From assembly GCA_947683425.1 (NCBI GenBank), contig CANTUQ010000073.1, positions 16,330,001 to 16,394,000 on the forward strand: 64,000 nucleotides of DNA. The letters are read 5' to 3'. Below, one piece after another: positions 55,824 through 64,000 of the stretch. The DNA comes from Excoecaria cochinchinensis. Taxonomy: Eukaryota > Streptophyta > Magnoliopsida > Malpighiales > Euphorbiaceae. Under the pieces are notes generated by a model. The model was not told the DNA's origin. It did not search any database and saw only the letters and a list, made by a program, of their open reading frames with translations. Both the position numbers and the translations under genes were made by a program. The stretch's first letter is position 1. Every line of letters starts with the position of its first letter.

Positions 55824-56944
55824 CCTGCCAAAGAAATATTAAATGGTGAAAATTTGACAAAACAGGCATTATTAGGCTTGTTTTCTAAGTGAAAGCCCAT
55901 TTAGACCTCACCCGGGCAATAGCGGCCCGAATACGAGGTAAAAAAAATAGATAATGAATGAGAAGGGCGAACGTCCTGTCAAGGGATGTTGCCCAGCATG
56001 CTTCGCACATATCAAAACAGAGGAAACATGCAATCGGCATGGAAATATTTAAAGCGAATAAAAATGGGCTTTCTAGACCCCAAGGCATGCATTATACACA
56101 AAAATATTCAATTCCAGAATAAAAAATGAAAATTTGGGCAGCACCCCGGCAAGGGTGTGCCCAACCCCCTGCACAAAAAGGCATCAAACCAGGCCTCAGG
56201 CCTCAACAACAACAATATATGTATAAATGGGACGCACCCCGGCAAGAGTGTGCCCCCAACAACACAAAATAATGGCCTCAGGCCTCAACAATACAATATA
56301 TGCGCTAGAAAGCTTATTTCTAAGGCGACAAAGGTATAGAAAAATTCTATTTATGTGATCATGCAAAAGTTCAGATTAATTGCACTACAAAATACTAAAA
56401 AAGATAAATAAAAAAAAAACGGGCAGCACTCTCCCTAGATTTTTAAGGCATCTAAAGCATTCTAGCCATTTTTAAGGCTAAAGGAAGAAGAATGAATGAA
56501 GAAATAAATTAAATAAAAAGTAGAGTAGTTATTTTACTTACTTGCAATCGCGAAAAGTGTAGGAAAACTGAAGAAATATGAATGTCTGGGCGTCCGGTGA
56601 GTGGAGAACGCAAAAAGATGAAGAAATTGCGAGAAAAATGAGAAAGAAAGCTTGAAAATGCAAAAAAAAAAACGCTAAAGAACCGTTTTAGAGAGGAGAA
56701 GTGAAAGTGACAGCGCCGCTGGTCCGTCTGTCACTCGCCCTTATATAGAGTTTCGTGACTGACGGGCGGGGCGTCTGTAGGAGCGACCGACGGGCTGATC
56801 GTCTGTCGTTCGACACTCTCCAATTAATGCGCATTTAATGCTCGTGATGAATGCAATGCTGACGTATGCATCTGCCAGGTGGATCTTTACCGACGGGCAG
56901 GCCATCTCTTTGGAGAGACGGGTAGGCCGTCGGTGACGCCTTCC
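55824..56944 (-). other. element C region between the sense ORF and the antisense-gene promoter
   Basis: Noncoding. It has an imperfect tandem duplication (56137-56221 and 56228-56301, marked by GCACCCCGGCAAG and GGCCTCAGGCCTCAAC) and, at 56710-56930, palindromic units of the GACCGACGGGC type as in the Tat LTRs. Confidence 0.6.
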
Positions 56945-56951
56945 TATAAAT
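56945..56951 (+). promoter_or_regulatory. TATA box of the antisense extra gene
   Basis: TATAAAT in CTTCCTATAAATTC, 94 bp before the ATG at 57045, with a pyrimidine-rich leader between. Palindromic units just upstream (56710-56930) mirror the arrangement at the LTR promoters. Confidence 0.65.
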
Positions 56952-57044
56952 TCTTCAAAAAAATTGCTCCTTTTGTGTCTCTTCATTTTCCCAACATCTT
57001 GAACCCTTTATTCTTCTTAGAATGTCTTCCTCTCTAGTCCAAAA

Positions 57045-58286
57045 ATGCACCGCATCCTAGATGACAAACACACTTGGGAAAAAGGTGCCCTTTCCTCTCT
57101 GTCTGGGCTAAAATACCTGTGTCGGGTCAAAGTTGATCAGAACCTTCTTCTGGCGGCGACCCACTTCTGGAACCCCCGGTTTCACGTCTTCCGGTTCACT
57201 TACCAGGAGCTGTGCCCCCTGTCTGAGGAGTTAGCTGCCATTCTTGGAGCCTGGTTCCCTCCTAACGCTCTGCCCTGCGTCCCCCGTTGTGGCCTACTCC
57301 AGACTCGGGACATAGCTATGGCTCTCGGCATACCTTCTTCTGAGACCGTCCGGCTGATTTCTCCGGGCTCTTCCTTTGCCATATGGCCACTGATCGAGGC
57401 TCTAGATCAGTTCACTGACATCCCCACTTACCGGGTAAGCATCGTATTTCTATTTTGCATAATGAACTTTCTCACTGTTGTTCTAGGGGGTTTGACAGGT
57501 GATCCTCGCCTGTTCGGAGTTCTGAGCGACTTTCATCGAGGATCATCACCCTTCCCACTTATTCTGGCTGAGACCATTCTGGGCTTTGACGCTGTGAGCT
57601 CTGGATCCACCACTACCTTTACCGGCAACCCCTTATTGCTCCAGGTACGTCATTATTTTAAAGGTAGTGCGTCCCTTATGGATTTTCACACTAGCTTTTC
57701 TTAGCGGGAGGTGCGTCCTTTCGGATTTTCACACAACCCTGTGCCTTATTTTTGCCTGAAGTAAACCCTACTTACTCCAGCGGCTTTTTTTTTCTTTTTC
57801 TTTTTCTTTTTTCTCTTTTTTTTCTTTTATTTTATTTTATTTTATTTTTTTCAGATCTGGCTGCAAGAGAAACTGAGGATGCTATCTGAGCCACCTCCTC
57901 GAGTTATTCCACAGTATTCGCCGAGCCATTTCCTTCCGCGTCGACGACTGTGTGAGCGTGCCACTGCTGGGGAAGGCATCATCAGATTTGGCGAGCTATC
58001 AGATGCTGATATCAGTTTCACGTCTACCTGGCTCCTACTGTCTCATGTGGTCATTGATGGGCCATCGGGGTGTGTTCCCCTCTGTGGGCTCCGTCGAGCC
58101 ACCTTCTATATCACTTCTCGATGTACGCGTCAGCTCGGGATGACCCAGGATGTGGTGAGGGTTCCTTTGTCTTTCTGGGGAGGAGCTCTTTCGGCAGCCT
58201 TCGCCTCTCGGGATCATGAGCTGTGGAGTAAACTACCAGTGAAGACTGTTATTCCAAGGTTCGGCGATCATTCTGTGGATCCTTAG
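57045..58286 (+). CDS. antisense extra gene of Tat element C, two exons, DUF7745/plant-mobile-domain-like
   Basis: Plus strand, opposite to C's gag-pol. Exon 1 57045-57644 (200 codons), intron 57645-57854 (CCAG|GTACGT ... TTTTTTTCAG), exon 2 57855-58286, phase 0, 343 residues. Exon 1: HFWNPRFHVFRFTYQELCPL, LAAILGAWFP, a hydrophobic IVFLFCIMNFLTVVLGGL and LILAETILGF. The exon join makes LLQ-IWLQEK. This order (FWxPxxxxFxF, an LG motif, ILAET, LLQxWLQ) resembles DUF7745 / plant mobile domain proteins, by recall. Antisense ORFs between pol and the 3' LTR are known in Tat elements such as Grande. The stop is premature: a 25-bp deletion relative to the A remnant removes about 30 residues. The role is unknown. 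Apart from that end the frame is open, in contrast to the riddled gag-pol. Confidence 0.75.
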
Positions 58287-58741
58287 CCCAGCATCTGATA
58301 ACAGGACACAAGGGATCAAGCATCTGGTCGGCGAGAGCAGCAGCAGGACTTAGCTTATCTTACATATGTATTTCTTTTGGTGTTACATTTCTTTTTAATG
58401 CAGAACTAGAAAATGACGAAAATGAAAAGAATAATATTCATTCTATTTCACGAAATTGTGTACATTTCCATGTAATTTCAGCATACATGATCAGTTTTGA
58501 CATTTACTCAACCGCATACGCCCTGTTAATACATGAAACCAAATTTTAACAGCATCAACTCCTGTTACCTATTGGCCCTCTCGGGTTTTCACGATTTGAC
58601 ATTTTCTCTCGTGCCTCTAATTTTTGCACAGGATGCCTTTTTTCGGTTTTCACCCTGTCGAGGCGCCCAATTTTAGCACGGCCGCCTTTTTTCGGTTTTC
58701 GACCTGCAGGGCATTTTATTCTCTTCTTTTTATTTTGCTCT
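58287..58741 (-). other. element C spacer between pol and the antisense gene
   Basis: Convergent 3' ends of pol (minus) and the antisense gene (plus). Includes 58287-58350, the original end of the antisense gene (ASDNRT... frame), and the duplicated GGTGAAAACCG phrase (58620-58710). Otherwise noncoding. Confidence 0.6.
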
Positions 58742-61700
58742 TTAACCATGGAACCTTTTGAGCCTGTCGACATTGATCGGTTCTTTGAATTCATTTCCAT
58801 CGCTATCCGACAAGATTGCAGCTCCTTTGGACAACAGCTTTTTTAGGATATACGGCCCCTCCCAGGTTGGTCTGAATTTTCCTCTGATATCTGGTATACC
58901 TGGTCTCATCTGCTTGAACACTAAGTCCCCTTCTTTCAGCGGATGCTTTCTCACCTTCTTTCCGAATGTCCTGGCCAACCTCTTCTGGTAGATCTGGTTA
59001 TGATAATAACCTTCAGCCTACTCTCATCTAATAAGTTTAAGTGCTATAGCCTCTGTCGTGCCCATTCGGCCTCTGGAATTTGGGCTTCCATAATCACCCT
59101 CAACGATCGGAGCTCTATCTCAACTAGCAATACTGCCTCCGTCCTGTATACCAGAGAATATGGCGTAGCGCCCATAGATGTCCTTACCGTTGTCCTGTAT
59201 CCCCACAGTGCGAAGGGTAGCTTCTCTGCCCAGTCTTTGTAAGTTTGGACCATCTTGGATAGGATTCTCTTCACATTTTTGTTGGCGGCCTCTACTGTCC
59301 CATTAGCTTGTGGTCAGTAGGGAGAGGATCTATGGTGCTTGATACCATATTTCTTAAGGAGCTTCTTGGTTTCCCCCATGAACTGCACCCTGTTGTCAAA
59401 CACTAAGTGGTGAGGGAGGCCATATCTGCAGATCAGATTTCTCTCTATGAACTTGGCCATATCCCTTGCGTCAATCTTTTTGAAGGATTCTTCCTCTACC
59501 CATTTGGTAAAATAGTCAATTGCGACTATGATGTATCTGTGCCCATTGGATGCCGTAGGGCGAATCTCTCCAATAATATCTATCCCCCAAGCGGCGAAAG
59601 GCCAAGGCGATGTCAGGTTGTGTAGCTCTGATACTGGTAGGTGTCTCAAGTCTGTGTATTATTGGCACAACTGGCATTGTTTGACATATTTCGAGCAGTC
59701 ATTGTCCATCGTAAGCCAATAGAAGCCTTGCCTCATGATCTTCTTTGCCAGAGTTAAGCCGTTCATGTGAGCCCCACAGATGCCTGCATGGGTCTCCTCC
59801 ATCACCTTGCGGGCCTCTTTTTCATTCAAGCACCTGAGCTGAATCCCGTCAGCTTGTCTTTTGCACAACATTCCTTCCAAGGATATGAACTGAGTAGATA
59901 GTTTCCGGATCATCCTTTGGTCTTTCTCAGTAGCTTCCTCTAGAAACTTAATGTTTTCCAAATAATTCATAATGTCAAAGTACCATGGTTTCCCATCCGC
60001 CACTTCTACTTCCATTACAGGCTTGATCTCAAAGCTGGGCTTCTCAGAACTCGAAATCAGCACTGGCTTCATAGCTACCCCTTTAGGATTATCTCATATC
60101 GACACTAAGGTTGCCAACGCATCAGCTAGACGATTCTCATCTCTTGGCATGAAGTGGAAAGTGCAGGTTTCAAACTGCCCACATACCTCTTTCAAATATT
60201 CAACGTAGGGTACCAGCCGCTCTTCCTTTACAGCCCACTATCCTCGGATCTGGTTAATCACTAAGGATGAGTCACCAAAGACTTCTACATTCTTTGCCCC
60301 CAAAGCCGCTAAAGCTTCCAACCCGAAAGTGCATGCTTCATATTCGGCTTCATTGTTGGTTGCTTTGTACCTCAGCTTCTTGGCTAGGGGGAGTTTCTCA
60401 TTATCTAGGGTTGTCAAAATAATTCCAACTCCGGCCCCTCTGTTATTCACTGCCCCGTCGAAGTGTAACTGCCATCCTTGGACAGAAATCGCGATTATGC
60501 TCTCATCAGGAAAGGTGAACTCGGGAGTGTCTCCTTGAATAGGATGCTCAGCAAGAAATTCGGCTACGGCTCGCCCCTTAATGGTTTTGTGGGTGATGTA
60601 TTCAACATTAAACTCCTGTAGCAAAAGCAACCATCTCCCCATCTTACCAAGCAAAGACGGTGCTTCTTGCAAATATCTCAATGGATTCTGCTTGGCCACT
60701 GCCTGAACTTTGTATAAGTGGAAGTAATGTCTCAGTTTCTTTGATGTCCAAATCACTGCGAGGCAGATTTTCTCTACTTCGGCATATTTAATCTCATAAG
60801 CCAAAAACTTCTTGCTGAGGTAATAAACTGCGAATTCTACTCCAAATTCATCCTCCTGAGCCATCATGGCACCCACAGAACTGCCTTCCACTGCCAGATA
60901 CAGGATAAGTGGTTTGACTGGTTGCGGCGGCCTTAACACTGGCGGATTCAACAGATATTCCTTGATACTGTCAAAGGCTTTCTGGCAATCTTCGTTCTAG
61001 ACCACAGGCTGATCCTTTCTAAGCAGTTTAAAAATAGGCTCGCATATCGAAGTGAGCTTTGCAATGAATCAGCTGACGTACTGCAGCTTGCCCAGAAAGC
61101 TCCTTACATCCTTTTCCTTTTGCGGCACAGGCATCTCTCTGATGGCCTTCACCTTGTCTGGGTAAATTTCTATTCCCCTCTGGCTAACAACATGTCCCAA
61201 TAGCTTTCCTGAAGTCACTCCGAAAATGCACTTCTTGGGGTTAAGTCGCAGATTGTACTTATCAATCCTGGTGAAGAACTTCTCTAGAGCTTCAAAGTGG
61301 CCCTCTCTAGTGGCTGATTTGACCATCATGTCATCCACATACACCTCTACCTCCTTGTGGATCAGGTCGCTTAGAATCTTGGTCGCCATCCTCTGGTATG
61401 TGGCCTCTGCATTTTTCAGGCCAAAAGGCATGACTCGGTAAGCATAGGTCCCCCATTCTATGATGAAAGCGGTCTTAACCCGGTTAGCTATCTTGTTTAG
61501 GATCTGGTTGTACCCCACAAAACTGTCTCCAAAGCTGTACATCGCGCAGTTGGCGGCACTGTCTATCAACACATCAATGTGGGGTAGTGGAAAATTATCT
61601 TTAGGGCAAGCCTTGTTCAGATCTCGATAATCCACACATACCCTGACCTTCCCATTTTTCTTCGCTACAGGGACCACGTTTGCCAACCACGTAGGATACT

Positions 61701-64000
61701 GCACTTTAACAAGGAACTTGGCCTCAATCTGTTCCCGAATCTCCTCCTTGACCTTGTCTGCCCATTCTGGCCTGAGCTGTCTCAACTTCTGCTTTACGGG
61801 CTTATAATCTGGATAAGTCGGGATGGCATGTTCTGCTACATCTTGGTCGATCCCTGGCATGTCCTCATAGGTCCAGGCAAAGACTTTTTCATGTTTTCTT
61901 ATTATTCTCTCAAATTTTTCTCTCTCATCAGGAGTTATATTTGATGCTATTAGAATTTCTTTCGGATTTTTCGAGGTTCCAAGATTAAAAGGCTTTGTAT
62001 CAGTGGAATCAATATCAAAAATTGATGGAATATGATCGTGTTCATGCATGTTGAAATCATTAGAAACATCGCACAAGTAAGAGAAATCATTTGCCTTATT
62101 AATAATATTATAATTATCATTTACATCATAAAAAAGTTCTGGGATGAAAAGACAATCTAAGCTAGAGTCTTCTTCTGCCTCCCTAGAGGTTGATGCTGCT
62201 ATAGCTTGCTCATTGGCTTCCTGATTTGGCAGAGGCCCTTCAGGTATGTCCGAGGAAATCTTTAAATCCCCCATCTTCAGTTCTATTTCTGTCATCTTCT
62301 CTTTCCCTTTCAGCCTGGCAAATAACATCTTCTCGGTGACAACCTCTTCGGGCTCGCATCTGTCCCAAGCAATGCACTGAGTCATGACCTCTTCATCCCA
62401 GAAGTTCTCAGCGGTCTTGATAACCCCGACATCCCAGTCAAATACATCGTTGAAGATCTCAAATCCGGGGACAATTCTCCCATTCACCCACTGCGGCTCA
62501 TCTTCACCAGTATAAGCGCACATTGAGGATGCGGGCACAAAGCTTTCTGAAATGTGAGGGATCTTATCTGCCATCCTCTTCTTGCTAAAACTGCCTCTGT
62601 ACCCCAGACCCTTCCGGTTCTTCTGACCTCAAGTGGTGATTGCAGTCTGCTGCCCCTGAGAGTTTCTACCCAAACCAGCCCCAGGGAGATAGTGCATCTT
62701 TTTCATCATGTTAACCACAGCTGGATTATCCACTAACCCGTGTTCTTCTCCTATCATTGACACGTGGAAACCGCTGAAGGGCTGATTAGCAATTTCAAGA
62801 GCTGACACCTGATTCTCTCTGGCCGCCTTAATAGTTATCACCTCCCCTTCGTGCGGGAACTTTATCATTTGGTGCAGCGTGGATGGTACTCCTCCTAATC
62901 TGTGAAACCAAGGCCTCCCAAGCAGGGGTGAGAAATTAGCTGGGATGGGCAGAACCACAAACTCTACTTCTACCTCAATGGGTCCCGTCTTGACCAGGGT
63001 CTTGAATGTTCCCGAGGCTTGCCTTCTTGAATTATCATAGGCTGTAATCGTCAAGTCTGATTCTCTGAGCGTATCCTCACTCAATCCAAAAGCCTGAAGG
63101 GCTATCAGAGAGCAAACATTGATAGAAGATCCATCATCTACCATAACGCAAGCGGTGTCCTTGTCGTTAATCTGTGCTTTGATGTATAGAGGTCGGTTAT
63201 GATCCTGGCCCTCGACTGGCAGGTCGGCATAGGAAAAAACCAATCTCCCACCCGATCCTCCTTTAACTAGACCCAGAAGTTCTGATGGGGAAATTGTGGT
63301 GGCAACAATGGACTCAGTCAAAGCCTCTACCACTTTCTGCTTGTGAGAAGGGGACTGTCTTAAAAGATCCCAAATGGATATCTGAGCTGCGGTCTTCTTC
63401 AACTGCTTAATAATCTGGTTCTCCTCTGGCTCTTTTTCCGTCGATGGCTGCGCTGGTTCCGTTACCCTCATAATCTCAGGGACCACTCTCCCACTTCTTG
63501 TCACATCCCCTACCTCTTCTCAATCCTCATCAGATCTCCACAAGTCAGAGCTCATCTCTCCTTCCTCTTCGGCCTCTCCACCGCTCTCACTGCTTGACCA
63601 ACAATCAATGGTTGCCACTACTGCTCTTTCCTATCTATCCTCAGAACAAACAATAGCAATACTCTCGCTCCCATATAAATCCTACAGCACGCACCACTCT
63701 GGCAAGCTGGATCCGACCATAAACACTGGTGGTGGCACGGCATTATAACCAGGCTTCTTCTTGTCTTCCCTCTTCTCCGTGTCGAAAATCTGCTTGTCAT
63801 CAATCAGATCTTGAATAGAGTGCCTCAGCGCCTTACACTTGTCTGTTAGATGGCCTGTGTGCTGATGAAATGCATAGTATTCATTGTCCTTATAACCTGG
63901 CTTCCCTTGCGTCATAGCAGACCTAAGAGCCAAAGGTTGCAACTTTCCTTCTTTCATCAACCTTCTTAAGACCCAAGACAGTGGTCTTCCTAAGTTCGAA
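58742..64000 (-). pseudogene. element C gag-pro-pol, heavily mutated, 5' end outside the window
   Basis: Minus strand, same domain order as element A. Gag knuckle CFHQHTGH-type and KPGYNAVPPPVFMVGSS (63960-63682). Protease CVMVDDGSSINVC (about 63145). RT VCVDYRDLNKACPKDNFPLP, MPFGLKNAEATYQRM, YVDDMMV (about 61330). RNase H, archaeal-type RNase H (HFDGAVNNRGAGVG, about 60460), integrase zinc finger and DDE core (to about 59314), C-terminal domain ending at 58742. In-frame stops at 63682, 63520, 62629, 61069, 60997, 60238, 60094, 59659, 59314 and 59044, plus a 1-bp frameshift near 59010. Most stops match C-to-T or G-to-A changes against A; 61069 and 60238 are transversions. It keeps the RT segment deleted in A (61255-61275). 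Confidence 0.95.

Larger units (their letters stand above)
36740..64000 (-). mobile_element. Element C: Tat-lineage LTR retrotransposon, 5' end beyond the window
   Basis: Minus-strand element. From right to left: gag-pro-pol (64000-58742), antisense extra gene (58286-57045), sense extra ORF (55823-55614, then 41522-39760), tandem repeats, PPT (38805-38789) and 3' LTR (38788-36740). Element A (41523-55608) is inserted into the sense ORF. The left TSD is ATAAC (36735-36739); the 5' LTR is right of base 64000. C and A share LTR, PPT and pol sequence and belong to one family, but C's coding region has many more stops, so it is older. Confidence 0.9.

Noticed and set aside
57435..57486. A 52-bp mini-intron (GTAAGC...TTCTAG) inside exon 1 of the antisense gene
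   Set aside because: Removing it leads at once to a stop; reading through keeps a long frame whose residues fit the family.
1..64000. Host genes, tRNA, rRNA, organellar or viral insertions
   Set aside because: I saw no conserved non-transposon exon set, no tRNA or rRNA core sequences, and no pararetrovirus or organelle gene fragments.

Overview
This window reads as repeat-packed chromosomal DNA of a flowering plant, probably a eudicot. Every coding stretch I can support belongs to a transposable element: Ty3-type LTR retrotransposons (including two Tat-lineage elements) and one CACTA DNA transposon. I found no host gene, tRNA or rRNA. The species cannot be named from this sequence.

Almost every base fits one Russian-doll nest, and most junctions carry target-site duplications (TSDs). 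The outermost layer, H, is a decayed minus-strand Ty3-type pol, seen in pieces at 459-1156, 25369-25756 and 28079-28654. It has been hit by: the end of an LTR (1-453); a large solo LTR, L2 (1157-25363, TSD AGGGT); solo LTR L3 (25757-28073, TSD GATAC); and LTR L4 (from 28655). L2 contains solo LTR L2a (3235-16186, TSD TTTAA), which holds a 9.25-kb CACTA transposon (6817-16070, TSD TTA). L2 also contains solo LTR L2b (16471-22784), which holds solo LTR L2b-i (19087-21829, TSD TACAA). L4 is interrupted by L5 (29847), L5 by an Athila/Tat-like retrotransposon (31970), that one by Tat-lineage element C (36740), and C by a complete Tat-lineage element A (41523-55608, TSD GCGGG). The right-hand parts of L4, L5, the Athila/Tat-like element and C lie beyond base 64000.

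The CACTA element carries an apparently intact five-exon TNPA-like gene and a TNP2/TNPD transposase gene with one homopolymer frameshift. Both are preceded by splice acceptors that could share one leader exon. Element A has two 2061-bp LTRs, a PBS, a PPT and a gag-pro-pol with second (archaeal-type) RNase H, broken by six stop codons and one 19-bp deletion. Element C has an older, more damaged gag-pol on the minus strand. Between its pol and 3' LTR, C keeps two extra genes: an antisense gene with its own TATA box and intron (57045-58286) and a sense gene, which A has split by inserting into it. A lacks about 3.2 kb of this block.

The most unusual signal is not a gene. LTRs of several unrelated families carry arrays of short hairpin-forming palindromes in what should be the transcribed leader. 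The motif differs between families, but position and architecture recur, and some stem pairs change together. A second group of hairpins is conserved in order across the TGTAACACCCC-type LTRs.
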